The notes: a model not told the origin generated them from the sequence alone. A stretch of 64,000 nucleotides of DNA from Streptomyces thermolilacinus SPC6 (GCF_000478605.2 NZ_ASHX02000001.1:434001-498000); one strand, 5' to 3'. Shown: positions 37,907-47,145, counted from the first letter of the stretch. A program made the numbers and translations.

Positions 37907-39166
37907 TCAGAGAGCGAAAAGGCGGCCGATGAAGTCGTTGCGGAACACCCCTTCGGGGTCCCGCAGCTTCATCAGCTCCGCGAAACGCCCGTACTCGGGG
38001 TACAGGCCGCACAGCGCCTCGGGCTCCGTCATGAAGAGCTTGCCCCAGTGCGGACGCGCGGCGAAGGGCGTCAGGGCCTCCTCGATCACCTTGAGGGCCC
38101 CGCCCACGCCCTCGGGGTCGGGCAGCCAGGTGAAGTGGAAGGCCACCGAGTCCCGCCGGTGCGCGGGGCTGAGCCACAGGTCGTCCCCGGCCACGCTCCG
38201 GATCTCCCCCACCCGCAGGTGGGGCGCGAACGACTCGCGGACGGCGTGCAGGGCGTCGAAGGCCGCGACGGCGTCCTCGCGGGCGACGAAGTACTCGGAC
38301 TGCAACTCGTCGCCGCTGCTCGGCGTGTGCTCCAGCCGGAAGTGCGGCAGCCGCAGCGGGGACGGGCCCGGCAGACCCCCTTGCGGGGTACAGGCGTCGG
38401 CCGCCATGCCGGGCACGGGATGCCGCGGCCCGCCCGCGCGCCGGGCGCCGAACCAGCGGTCGGCTCCGGCGGCCGGGCCGCTCCCCTCCACGCGTCGCTT
38501 GAGCCAGACCTGGTCGATCGCACCGCCCTGCCAGCGGGTGAAGAGGCTGACGCTGTACGCGGCGGACATCACCTCGTCGAAGTTCTCCCGGAGCGCCGTC
38601 AGGGGCAGCCCCTCGTAGACCCGCTGCTGCACGTCGAAGGCGGGCACCAGGTCGAGGGTCAGCTCGGTGACGACACCGAGGGCGCCGAGCGCGACGACGG
38701 ACCCGGCGAAGTCCTCGTCGCCCCGTCGGGTCGTCACCAGTTCGCCGCCGGCGCAGACGTATGTGACGGCCCGTACGGCGGAGGCGATCGTCCCGTTGCC
38801 GTCGCCCGACCCGTGGGTGCCGGTCGCACAGGCGCCGGCGACGGAGATGTGCGGCAGGGAGCCGAGGTTGTGCAGGGCGAACCCGGCTTCGTGGAGGGCG
38901 CCGGTCATCTCGCCGAAGCGGGTCCCGCCGCTCACCGTGACGGCGCGGGCCCGCGGGTCGATGTCGAGTACGCGGGGCAGGCGTGCCGTGGAGACCAGGT
39001 CCCCGGCCGTGTCGGCGATCGTGTTGAAGGAGTGGCGGGTGCCCAGCGCGCGCACGGCCCGGGAACCGGCCACCAGCTCCCGCAGTTCCTCGACGGAGGC
39101 GGGAGCCGCGAGGCGCCGCGCTCCGAAGGTGATGTTCCCGGCCCAGTTGGTGATGGTGCCGCTCAT
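37907..39166 (-). CDS. FAD-dependent alditol/xylitol oxidase-like protein (AldO family)
   Basis: The protein has 419 residues, the same size as AldO of S. coelicolor. The FAD-binding PCMH domain carries ALGTRHSFN with His 45 as the likely covalent flavin attachment site, and SLPHISVAGACATGTHGSG. C-terminal AldO motifs are SSGDELQSEYFVARED, HFTWLPDPEGV and RPHWGKLF. AldO oxidises sugar alcohols such as xylitol or sorbitol and makes H2O2. ATG at 39166. A canonical GalM gene lies 155 bp upstream on the same strand. No secretion signal is seen. Confidence 0.88.
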   Translation of the reverse strand: MSGTITNWAGNITFGARRLAAPASVEELRELVAGSRAVRALGTRHSFNTIADTAGDLVSTARLPRVLDIDPRARAVTVSGGTRFGEMTGALHEAGFALHNLGSLPHISVAGACATGTHGSGDGNGTIASAVRAVTYVCAGGELVTTRRGDEDFAGSVVALGALGVVTELTLDLVPAFDVQQRVYEGLPLTALRENFDEVMSAAYSVSLFTRWQGGAIDQVWLKRRVEGSGPAAGADRWFGARRAGGPRHPVPGMAADACTPQGGLPGPSPLRLPHFRLEHTPSSGDELQSEYFVAREDAVAAFDALHAVRESFAPHLRVGEIRSVAGDDLWLSPAHRRDSVAFHFTWLPDPEGVGGALKVIEEALTPFAARPHWGKLFMTEPEALCGLYPEYGRFAELMKLRDPEGVFRNDFIGRLFAL

Positions 39167-39321
39167 GTCCGTCCTCGTGGCGTTGGGGTGTCACATCGGG
39201 GGCGCGGCCGGCAGCGTTGCCCGTCGGCCGTGGGTCACGGCGGATGCGTACGGCCTCCCCGGCCTTCCGGCGCGCCTTGGGGCGCGAACGGCGCGCCCGC
39301 CGCGCCGGTGGAGAGCCGCCG

Positions 39322-40407
39322 TCAGAGGGTGGTGAAGGAGTGAACGGTCGCGGACCGGTAGGTCTCCCCGGGCCGCAGGACCGTGCTGGGGAACTCGGGG
39401 CGGTTGGGCGAGTCGGGGAAGTGCTGGGTCTCCAGGCAGAGTCCGTCGCCGCGGCCGTAGGGGCGGCCGCCGCTTCCCGTCGCGCTGCCGTCGAGGAAGT
39501 TGCCGGAGTAGAACTGGATGCCGGGCTCCGTGGTCGCGATGCGCAGGACGCGGCCCGAGACGGGTTCGCGGAGCACGGCGGCGGGCTCCGGGGCGGCGGT
39601 GACGCCCTTGTCGAGAACCCAGTTGTGGTCGTAGCCCCCCGCGTGGCGGAGCTGGGGGGCGTCGGCCCGCAGTCCGGGCCCGATCGGCCTGGCCGTACGG
39701 AAGTCGAACGGCGTCCCGGTGACCGGGCCCGGCCGGCCTGTGGGGATCAGCTCCGCGTCGACCGGCGTGATGTGGGAGCCCGCTATGGACAGTTCGTGGT
39801 CGTGGACGGGCCCGGCGGACTCCCCGCCGAGGTTCCAGTAGACGTGACTCGTCAGGTTGACCACCGTGGGCCGGTCCGTGACGGCCTGGTAGTCGATGCG
39901 CCAGTCGCCTCCCTCGGTGAGCGTGTAGACGACCCGGACCCGCAGGGTGCCGGGGAAGCCCATGTCGCCGTGGGGGCTGACGAGGGTGAGGACGAGACCC
40001 GCGTCGGTGTCCTCGGTGAACCCGTGGACCGTCCAGTTGTACTGGTCGAACCCCCGGGCGCCGCCGTGCAGGGTGTGCTCTCCGTCCGCGACGGACAGGC
40101 GGTGACGTGTGCCGTCCAGGTCGAAGCGCCCGCGGGCGATCCGGTTCCCGTAGCGGCCCACCAGGGCGCCGAGGTAGGAGCGCGAGGCGAGATAGCCCTC
40201 GAGGGTGTCGAAGCCCAACGACACGTTCGTGTACCGGCCGTCGCGGTCGGGTGTCTCCAGGGACTGCACGATGCCGCCGAGGCTCAGCACGGCGAGGCGC
40301 GTTCCGCCGTTCTCCAGCCTCCAGCGGCGTACCTCCGTGCCGTCGGGCAGCAGGCCGAAGGGCTCGGAGACGGGTGGGCGGGGCTGGTGGGGGTGCGTAG
40401 TCATCAT
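39322..40407 (-). CDS. galM: Aldose 1-epimerase (mutarotase)
   Basis: The protein has 361 residues with the complete GalM set: GNRIARGRF, HTLHGGARGFDQYNW, TSHVYWNLGG, GGYDHNWVLDK and the general base in LCLETQHFPDSPNRPEFPS. It interconverts alpha and beta anomers of aldoses. ATG at 40407 (a second ATG directly follows). The less GC-rich segment at 40430-40460 is the likely promoter. It may supply the correct anomer to the isomerase or importer. Confidence 0.93.
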   Translation of the reverse strand: MMTTHPHQPRPPVSEPFGLLPDGTEVRRWRLENGGTRLAVLSLGGIVQSLETPDRDGRYTNVSLGFDTLEGYLASRSYLGALVGRYGNRIARGRFDLDGTRHRLSVADGEHTLHGGARGFDQYNWTVHGFTEDTDAGLVLTLVSPHGDMGFPGTLRVRVVYTLTEGGDWRIDYQAVTDRPTVVNLTSHVYWNLGGESAGPVHDHELSIAGSHITPVDAELIPTGRPGPVTGTPFDFRTARPIGPGLRADAPQLRHAGGYDHNWVLDKGVTAAPEPAAVLREPVSGRVLRIATTEPGIQFYSGNFLDGSATGSGGRPYGRGDGLCLETQHFPDSPNRPEFPSTVLRPGETYRSATVHSFTTL

Positions 40408-40757
40408 CGTGTTCCGGAGGTAGTCGCCGACCGTTTCGTAAAGTCAACTGACAAATTAGTGCGCCGAAGCCGCGCTGGGAAGGGCCGGAGCGACTCCCCC
40501 AGGGGCCTCGTCGGAACGGCCGGGACGTGCGGGACGGCGGACGGACTGGCGGTGCGCGCAGTGCTGTGGGCGGTGCGCCTTCTTCGGCGCGGGCGCGGTG
40601 GGGCCCCGTCCCGGTGGGGCCTCCCTCCGGCCCGGGACCAGGTGAACTCCTGGTTTGCCCTCACGCGCGGGTGTTACTCGTCCCCATGCGTCCGCATGCC
40701 CCCTGAGCGGGGCAGAAGCCGTCCAGCGCGGGCGAGGCACGGAAAGAGAGGGTCGTG
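40408..40757. other. 350-bp gap upstream of galM and csp
   Basis: No gene supported. The segment 40432-40460 (TTTCGTAAAGTCAACTGACA and following AAATTAG) is the most AT-rich of its surroundings and contains the near-palindrome GTCAACTGAC (40443-40452); it is a candidate promoter/operator of galM. The half next to csp shows no recognised copper-sensor site. Confidence 0.5.
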
Positions 40758-41165
40758 ATGACGACGGTCGAGGACATGCTGAACACCTACCCGGCGGACC
40801 TGGGCGGGGTGGACACGGAAGCCATGGCCAGGTGCATCGAGGAGTGCGTCAAGTGCGCTCAGGCGTGTACGGCCTGCGCGGACGCCTGCCTGTCGGAGGG
40901 CATGGTGGGCGACCTGACCAAGTGCATCCGTACGGACATGGACTGCGCGGACATCTGCAACGCCACCGCGGCGGTGCTGTCCCGCCACACCGGCTACGAC
41001 GCCAACATCACCCGGGCGGTCCTTCAGGCGTGCGCGACGGTCTGCAAGGCGTGCGCGGACGAGTGCGAGAGCCACGCGGACATGCACGAGCACTGCCGCG
41101 TGTGCGCCGAGGCGTGCCGCAGCTGCGAAGAGGCGTGCAACAACCTGCTGGCCGGCCTGGGCTGA
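40758..41165 (+). CDS. csp3: Cytosolic copper storage protein (Csp3-like, four-helix bundle)
   Basis: The protein has 135 residues with 18 cysteines in helical CxxxC/CxxC spacing (RCIEECVKCAQACTACADAC; EHCRVCAEACRSCEEAC) and the conserved HTGYDANITRAVLQAC. It lacks a signal peptide, so it belongs to the cytosolic Csp3 type, which stores many Cu(I) ions inside a four-helix bundle; the S. lividans homologue is about the same length. ATG at 40758 (GTG at 40755 is also possible). No copper transporter or CsoR gene is adjacent. Confidence 0.88.
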   Translation: MTTVEDMLNTYPADLGGVDTEAMARCIEECVKCAQACTACADACLSEGMVGDLTKCIRTDMDCADICNATAAVLSRHTGYDANITRAVLQACATVCKACADECESHADMHEHCRVCAEACRSCEEACNNLLAGLG

Positions 41166-41267
41166 CCGCGACGGGCGGGGGAACCGGGCGCGCCGCCGAC
41201 ACGGCCAGGCGTACCGGCTGATGCCGCCCACGGGCGTACGGGTGCGGCGCGCGTACGGGCAGCGGCG

Positions 41268-42275
41268 TCAGTTGGTGCTGGCGTTGTACCGGTGGTCGCC
41301 GAGGAACCCGATGACGATCAGGCCGCTGCTGTCCGTGTCGTCCAGGAAGTGGAGCCGGGGAGCCGGTGGTGAGCCGTCGCCGATCCGGATGTGCTCCACC
41401 ATGACGGCCGTGCCGGACGACGCTATCTGCCGGGGCACGCGGAACGTCCGCTCGGCACGGCCGCGCGGGCTGGTGCTGGCGAGCTGGCCCTCGTTGAGCG
41501 CGACCTTCTTGTCGCTGAGCAGCGGGGACGGCTGGCTCGCGCAGTACGCCCTGAAATTGGCCAGCTCGGGGCCGCAGTTGCCGCCGCGGGCCCGTGCCAG
41601 GTTCTTCGCCTCGGCGTACATCTGCATGGTGGCCAGGGTGTCCGCCAGCCGTCCTCGCCACTGCGCGGCCTTCTGATGGTGCTCGAGCTTCCTCGCCTCG
41701 TCGGGGTCGGCGGTGATGACGAGTGACGGGCAGAACCGTCCGGCCCGCCCCAGGACGCCTTCGAACGTCGTCGCCTCCAGCCGCGTCTTCAGGGCCCGCG
41801 CGTCGGAGGTCTCCTCCCCCTCCTGCCGGGGTTGGAGCCGGGCGATGGTGGCGTCCCGCGCGCGCAGCGCCGCGTCCCGTTCCGCTTCGCTCTCGGCGAC
41901 CATGGCGGCGAGCGTCGCCCGCTCCGCCTCGCTGTCCTCCAGCCGCCTGCGCAGCTCGGCCAGGTCCGGTGGCGGGGGCGGTTGCGCGGGCGGCTCCAAA
42001 AGACCGGGCCCTGGAGCGGGGGCCCGCCGCCTCAGCTCCGCGGCGACGGCCTCACGGGCCTGAGCCAGACGGCTCTCCGCCGCCCGCCGCGCCTCGCGCT
42101 CCCTCTCCAGGGCCCGCCGAAGCCGTACGGCCTCCTTCTCGCCCGCCTCGACGAGCCCCCTCAGGTCCTCGACGAGCTCCTGGGCCGCCTTCAGCTTCTT
42201 GAGGGTCTGGGCCGGCAGGTCATGGTCCTCACCGCGCGGCCGGTCCGCGGCGGGACCGAACGGACTGGTAATCAT
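41268..42275 (-). CDS. Coiled-coil protein of unknown function
   Basis: I do not recognise the family. The protein has 335 residues: a first charged coiled coil (about 22-95, rich in Glu/Arg/Ala), a Pro-rich break (about 97-112), a second coil (about 113-150) and a globular C-terminal domain (about 170-335) with three cysteines (RFCPS, NCGPE, AYCAS) and a strand-rich end (FLDDTDSSGLIVIGFLGDHR). There is no signal peptide or membrane span. ATG at 42275. It is divergent from the MerR-clamp fusion with a 311-bp gap, and might be its target or partner. Confidence 0.75.
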   Translation of the reverse strand: MITSPFGPAADRPRGEDHDLPAQTLKKLKAAQELVEDLRGLVEAGEKEAVRLRRALEREREARRAAESRLAQAREAVAAELRRRAPAPGPGLLEPPAQPPPPPDLAELRRRLEDSEAERATLAAMVAESEAERDAALRARDATIARLQPRQEGEETSDARALKTRLEATTFEGVLGRAGRFCPSLVITADPDEARKLEHHQKAAQWRGRLADTLATMQMYAEAKNLARARGGNCGPELANFRAYCASQPSPLLSDKKVALNEGQLASTSPRGRAERTFRVPRQIASSGTAVMVEHIRIGDGSPPAPRLHFLDDTDSSGLIVIGFLGDHRYNASTN

Positions 42276-42586
42276 TCAGCAGATGCCCCCTCACCACACC
42301 GGTGACCCATGAGGATAGAGCCCGCGGCACGTCCAGGAGGCGGGTCCGCCCGGAGAGCCCGCAAGAGGGTGGGCGTGATCCCCGCCGCCGCCACGGGGAT
42401 GGAGGGGCTCGCCCGCTGCCCGGGAGCCGACTGGCGGAAGAGGACCGCGGCTTGTGGAACCGTTACGGCCGACTGCGTGGGGCATGGCCCACGGACCGGG
42501 GCCGCCGCGGAGGGACCGGCGTCCTGCTGCGGCGGGTTGACCCTCGACCTTGTGCAGGGACCAGAGTTCCGGGTGTGGAGAACGAC
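42276..42586. other. Divergent control region coiled-coil protein / MerR-clamp fusion
   Basis: 311 bp without a convincing gene. TTGACC at 42537-42542 could be a -35 box for the MerR gene; the spacing to a weak CAGAGT-like hexamer would be 19 bp, as expected for a MerR-type promoter, with a short dyad CCT..AGG between. This is a weak assignment. Confidence 0.4.
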
Positions 42587-43654
42587 ATGCGCAGCATCGG
42601 CGAGATGGCCCGGGACAGCGGTCTGGGCGTGAGTGCCCTGCGATTCTACGACCGGGCCGGTGTGCTGGTCCCCGCCTGGGTGGCCCCGGACAGCGGCTAC
42701 CGCTGGTACGGGCCCGAGCAGGTCGAGGAGGCCCGTCTCCTGGCGCGGTTGCGTCGCGCCGGGATGCCGCTGGCGGACATCCGGCTGGTGCTGGCCGGCT
42801 GGTCCGGCGCGGACACCGGCCTCGTACGGCAGCTGCTCGACGCACATCTTCGCCGACTCGAACACGGGCTGTCCGACGCCCGCGGCGAGTTCTCCGCGCT
42901 CCGGGAAGTACTCGACCACAGGGAGAACCAGATGACATCGCCGCTCACCGTTGCCGTCCAACTGTCCGCCGCCGCGCCCGAACTGGCCGCCGCGCTGGAC
43001 TCGGTCCGCTTCGCCGTCGGTTCCGCCCCTGAGCTGCCGATGCTGGGCGGGGTGCTCCTGGACATCGAGGGCGCGAGCCTCCGGACCGTGGCGACCGACC
43101 GGTACCGCATGGCCGTGGCGCGGGCCGCTGTCGCCGGGCACGACGGGGAGCGGGTCCAGGTCATCGTGCCCTCGCCGCTCGCCGACGCGATGCGGGCGCT
43201 GCTGCACGGCGACGGGGACGTAAGGCTGTCCGCGGACGGTGGCCGCGTGACGCTGGAGGCCGGGGACCGCCAGGTGTCCGGTAACTGCCTCGACCACGAC
43301 TTCCCCGACTACCGTCGTCTGCTGCCCGCGCCCGGCGGGCGCCGCGCTCTCGTGGAGGTGACCGCGTTCCGCAGGGCGCTGGAGACAGGACCCGTACGTT
43401 CCGGCGACGGCGGCATACCTGATCTGAGCGTGCTCAGGGTGGCGGACGACGGCACGGTGACGCTCGTCCCGCACGACGACGACGGTCCGGACCGCGTGGC
43501 GGTCAACCGTGGCTTCCTGCTGGAGGCGCTGGCCGCGGGGGCCCGTGACCGGCTGCTCCTGGAAGTCGACGCCCCCACCACCCCGCTCGCGATCCGCCGC
43601 CCTGACGACGAGGACGGCCTCTCCATCCTGATGCCGGTCCGGCTGGAGGACTAG
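42587..43654 (+). CDS. MerR-family regulator fused to DNA polymerase III beta-clamp-like domains
   Basis: The protein has 355 residues. Residues 1-70 are a MerR winged HTH (MRSIGEMARDSGLGVSALRF ... GYRWYGPEQVEEARLLARLR) and about 75-116 the MerR dimerisation helix. The rest aligns with DnaN domains II and III: RFAVGSAPELPMLGGVLLDI, TVATDRYRMAVAR (E. coli TVATDGHRLAVC), VIVPSPLADAMRALL, DFPDYRRLLP, and the C-terminal ILMPVRL (E. coli VVMPMRL). Positions that form the clamp's peptide-binding pocket are therefore kept. Domain I is absent and domain III is shortened by about 20 residues. ATG at 42587 follows GGAG. The ligand is unknown; a clamp-binding peptide is one possibility. Confidence 0.88.
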   Translation: MRSIGEMARDSGLGVSALRFYDRAGVLVPAWVAPDSGYRWYGPEQVEEARLLARLRRAGMPLADIRLVLAGWSGADTGLVRQLLDAHLRRLEHGLSDARGEFSALREVLDHRENQMTSPLTVAVQLSAAAPELAAALDSVRFAVGSAPELPMLGGVLLDIEGASLRTVATDRYRMAVARAAVAGHDGERVQVIVPSPLADAMRALLHGDGDVRLSADGGRVTLEAGDRQVSGNCLDHDFPDYRRLLPAPGGRRALVEVTAFRRALETGPVRSGDGGIPDLSVLRVADDGTVTLVPHDDDGPDRVAVNRGFLLEALAAGARDRLLLEVDAPTTPLAIRRPDDEDGLSILMPVRLED

Positions 43655-43732
43655 CGAGGCGACGGGGCCCGCACGCAAGGGCCTTCGCGCCAGCTCGTCG
43701 GATATACGACCGTGAGCGACCTGGACGACGCT

Positions 43733-44734
43733 TCAGTTGTCGCGGATGCCGGTGAGGAGTTCCGTCAGGGCCGTGCCGCGGGGGGTGGCACTGACGACGA
43801 CCTGGCGGCCCTGGCGTTGGCGGTGGAGGAGGCCCGCCGCCGCCAGCTGGTCGCAGTGGTACGTCAGTGTGCTGGGGCTCAGCGACAGTTCCCGGCTCAG
43901 TCGGCCGAGCGTGGGCCGGTAGGGCAGGCGCCGCAGGATCCGCGACCTCACCGGCCCCAGCACCAGGCCCAGCGGGTCGCCGTCGGCGGGCGCCGCGTCG
44001 CCGGGCGTGCCGGTGGTGGCCAGGTGGCCCAGGCCGGGCACCGGGTAGGCGAACCACACCGCGTCGTCGCGGTCCACGCCGTACATGCCCGAGCTGTACC
44101 CGGCCACGAGCGGCATCAGCACGAGGGGACGGCCCTCCAGCGCCTCGATCCCGCAGCGGTGGGTGAGCAGCATCCGGCCCTCCTGGTAGCGGACCGGGGC
44201 GGGCAGCGTGCCGAGCAGGGCGTCCACCGCGCCGGTGACGACGGCGGCGCCGACCCGCTCGGTCTCCCGCGACAGCAGCGGCTCGGCCCTGCGCCACCTC
44301 GGGGCGAGGGCCTGCGCGACGGCCTCCACGACCAGCGTGTACGCCGTGAGGAAGCCGCGCGGGTCGTCGATCAGGCCCCGCCAGACCGGCGGCGGGGTCC
44401 CGTCGTAGTGCGCGGACACCTCGGCGGCCGCGCGGTGCGGGTCGAGGGCGCGGAGTCCGGCGCCGACCTCCGCGAGGTTGGAGGCCGTCAGGTCGGCGAT
44501 GAGGGCCAGGCCGTCCGGCATGTAGCAGCCGCCCTGGGCGAACACCGGCCGCACCGCGTCGAGGGCGCGGGTCGGCACCGCCATCCGCAGGGCCGTGCGC
44601 CACTGGGCGGGAACCCGCTCGGGCGGCGCCCTGAAGACGTCCTTCAGTACGGAGAAGACGGTTCCCCCCGGATGGAGTGTCACCTGCACCGAGAGCCGCT
44701 CCACCGGGTCGAGCCGCAGTACGCCACCCGTCAC
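43733..44734 (-). CDS. ArsR-like winged-helix transcriptional regulator
   Basis: The protein has 333 residues. The C-terminal winged helix (about 255-333) reads PVRSRILRRLPYRPTLGRLS ... SPSTLTYHCDQLAAAGLLHR, as in ArsR-type regulators. The N-terminal 240 residues form a large domain shared by actinobacterial long ArsR proteins, with unknown ligand. GTG at 44734 follows GGAGGATTC. It is alone, convergent with the MerR-clamp gene. Confidence 0.85.
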   Translation of the reverse strand: MTGGVLRLDPVERLSVQVTLHPGGTVFSVLKDVFRAPPERVPAQWRTALRMAVPTRALDAVRPVFAQGGCYMPDGLALIADLTASNLAEVGAGLRALDPHRAAAEVSAHYDGTPPPVWRGLIDDPRGFLTAYTLVVEAVAQALAPRWRRAEPLLSRETERVGAAVVTGAVDALLGTLPAPVRYQEGRMLLTHRCGIEALEGRPLVLMPLVAGYSSGMYGVDRDDAVWFAYPVPGLGHLATTGTPGDAAPADGDPLGLVLGPVRSRILRRLPYRPTLGRLSRELSLSPSTLTYHCDQLAAAGLLHRQRQGRQVVVSATPRGTALTELLTGIRDN

Positions 44735-44841
44735 GAATCCTCCCCCTGGCCGTTCACGCGCCTTCCCACTGTGCCGCCCGGCGGGCCCCGCGTCGAGGAG
44801 GCCGCGCCCGCGCTTCGTTCGCGGCCGGAGTGCCGGGCGGT

Positions 44842-46017
44842 TCAGAGGACCGCGATGCCCAGGGGGCGTTCGCCGACGGGGACGCGGGTGACCCGGCCCG
44901 TGGCCGCGTCGACGACGCTGAGGCCGTTCCAGTAGCCGTCGCGGGTGAAGCCTCCGGAGACGTACGCGGTGGTGCCGTCGGCCGACAGCGCGACGTTCTC
45001 GTGGGGCCCGTCCAGCGGGACGAGCCGTTCGCGTCCGGCGGGAGTGCGGATGGTCAGGGACGGGCCCGCGTCCGCGGACGGGTCGATCGGCCCCGTGCCG
45101 ACCACGTACAGCGTGCCGTCGTCCGCGACCGCGGCGCCGTGCTGATGGGTGTCGGCGGTCATGCGCTCGATCCGTACGCGGCCGGTCGCGGGGTCCACCA
45201 CCGCGAGCCGCTCCCCCTCGAACGGCAGCAGGAGGGCGCCGTCGGAGCGGCGTACGACGGTGTAGTGCGGTTTCAGCCAGGAGTCGAGGCCGCCCTCCGT
45301 GCCGTACGGGGCCACTTCGACGCGGCGGGCCGACCAGTCGTCGGTGGCGACGACCGTGACGTCGAAGGAGTCGTGGTTGGTGGCGTACACATGGCGGCCG
45401 TCCCGTGACACGTCCACGTCGAACGGGCGGCGGCCGACCGGCACCGTCCCGACGACCGCCCGCCGCGCGGTGTCGATCACCTCCAGCGCGCCGTCGCCGC
45501 CGGGGACGTTCACGCCGACGTAGACCCGCCTGCCGTCCGGGGACAGCGCGATGCCCATGCCGCCGCCCCGGTACTCCCCGGTCGTCACCGGACCCGTGTC
45601 GGTCGCGTACGGGATGAGCGCGGTGCGCACGCGGGCGCGGGTGTCCACGGCCGCGACGCCCTCCGCCGTCGCCACCCAGGCCGTTCCGTCGACGCCGAGC
45701 GCGATCCCGTACGGGGCCGTGCCCACGCGGACCGACCCCAGGTCGGCGGCCGCGCCCCGCCGGGACGCGTCCACGAACGTGACGGTGTCCGCGCCGAAGT
45801 CCGTGACCAGGAGGGTGGCGTCCGGGGCGGCGGAGGGTGTCGCGGTACGTGGTGTCGGAGGGGCGGGTGTCGTGGGGGCGGGTGTCGCCGGGGCCGTGGA
45901 CGCCTGGGGGCGCTGCGGCGAGGGCGCGGGCGGTGCCGGGCTGCAACCGGTGAGCAGCACCGCGGCGGCGGCCAGCGCGGCGAGCGTTGCCGTGGTCTGT
46001 CGGCTGTACCTGTGCAT
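44842..46017 (-). CDS. Lipoprotein with YncE/YVTN-type beta-propeller
   Basis: The protein has 391 residues. Lipobox LLTGC (Cys about 25) is followed by a Pro/Thr/Ala-rich linker (about 28-65) and a seven-bladed propeller with repeats such as GIALSPDGRRVYVGVNVPGG, DVDVSRDGRHVYATNHDSFD and NVALSADGTTAYVSGG. It is anchored outside the membrane. Such propellers usually bind proteins or ligands; no catalytic motif is seen. ATG at 46017. No operon partner. Confidence 0.85.
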   Translation of the reverse strand: MHRYSRQTTATLAALAAAAVLLTGCSPAPPAPSPQRPQASTAPATPAPTTPAPPTPRTATPSAAPDATLLVTDFGADTVTFVDASRRGAAADLGSVRVGTAPYGIALGVDGTAWVATAEGVAAVDTRARVRTALIPYATDTGPVTTGEYRGGGMGIALSPDGRRVYVGVNVPGGDGALEVIDTARRAVVGTVPVGRRPFDVDVSRDGRHVYATNHDSFDVTVVATDDWSARRVEVAPYGTEGGLDSWLKPHYTVVRRSDGALLLPFEGERLAVVDPATGRVRIERMTADTHQHGAAVADDGTLYVVGTGPIDPSADAGPSLTIRTPAGRERLVPLDGPHENVALSADGTTAYVSGGFTRDGYWNGLSVVDAATGRVTRVPVGERPLGIAVL

Positions 46018-46266
46018 GGGTGGGCCTGTGGCTCCGAGTCGGTCGTGTGGCGTCTCGTGTGCGTGGTCTGCGTGGTGTGCGTGGTCGGGGTCCGGTCGGG
46101 GTCCCCCGGCAGGGCGCCGGAGCGGCGTTCGCGCGCCGTGTCACCAGCCTCCACCCGAGCGCGCGCGTCCCGGTCATCCGATCGGCTGACATCCCCGGGC
46201 CCGGGGTCGGCGCCAGCGGCGGTACGGGCGGCGGTGCCGCTCAGGTACGGGCGGCGGTGCCCGCCG

Positions 46267-47124
46267 TCACCAGCCCTGGCCCGGCCGCCTCGGCCGCCCC
46301 GGCCACGTCGGGCCCGGCCTCGCCTGCGGGCCCCACAGCGGTCGCGGCGGGTCCGGCGGCGGTGGCGTGCCGCGGCGCAGCGGCCAGGCGCACAGCATCC
46401 CGACGGCGAAGCCGACGACATGCGCCAGGTACGCCACGGTGCCCGCGCCGGAGACGCCCGCCCCGTACGAGAACACCGCCTGGAGGACGAACCACAGCCC
46501 GAGCACCGACCACGCGGGCAGCCGCAGCGGCAGCAGGATCAGGAACGGCACCAGCGCCCACACCCGGGCGCGGGGGTAGAGCACCAGGTACGCGCCGAGC
46601 ACCCCGGCGACCGCGCCCGAGGCGCCGATCAGCGGGGTGGGCGAGTCCGGGTCGGCGAGGGCGAAGCCGTACGTGGCGGCGTAGCCGCACAGGCCGTAGA
46701 ACAGCAGGTAGCGCGCCTTGCCGAGGCGGTCCTCGACGTTGTCGCCGAACACCCAGAGGAAGAGCATGTTGCCGATCAGGTGCGCCCAGCCGCCGTGCAG
46801 GAACATCGCCGTGAGGACGGACAGCGGCGGCGACTTGTCGTAGTCCGGCGGGGCCACCACGCAGCCGGGGCCGGACGGCCCGACACCCACCTGCCCGGTG
46901 GGCACCAGCCGGGACATCCGGTCGTGGATCAGCTCGCGCGGCACGGCCGCCCACTGGTCGAGGAACGACTCCAGCCGGCACAGCTGCGCCAGTCCGGTGT
47001 CCCCCGTCAGCGAGCCGGCGACGCCGGGTGTGCGCAGGAAGACGACGACGTTGGCGACGATCAGCGCGTACGTCACCCAGGGGACCCGCCGCGCCGGGTT
47101 CGCATCATGAACGGGAATGACCAC
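46267..47124 (-). CDS. Rhomboid-family intramembrane serine protease
   Basis: The protein has 285 residues with about six hydrophobic spans. The catalytic Ser 169 lies in GASGAVAG and the His 235 in YLAHVVGF; HGGWAHLIGNMLFL (about 110-123) is the conserved L1/TM2 motif. It cleaves membrane protein substrates inside the bilayer. The loop after TM1 contains two cysteines. The GTG at 47124 has no clear ribosome site. A tandem 15-bp repeat lies 22 bp upstream. The C-terminal tail is Pro/Arg-rich. Confidence 0.9.
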   Translation of the reverse strand: MVIPVHDANPARRVPWVTYALIVANVVVFLRTPGVAGSLTGDTGLAQLCRLESFLDQWAAVPRELIHDRMSRLVPTGQVGVGPSGPGCVVAPPDYDKSPPLSVLTAMFLHGGWAHLIGNMLFLWVFGDNVEDRLGKARYLLFYGLCGYAATYGFALADPDSPTPLIGASGAVAGVLGAYLVLYPRARVWALVPFLILLPLRLPAWSVLGLWFVLQAVFSYGAGVSGAGTVAYLAHVVGFAVGMLCAWPLRRGTPPPPDPPRPLWGPQARPGPTWPGRPRRPGQGW

Positions 47125-47145
47125 AACGGATCATTGCCCGGTCAT

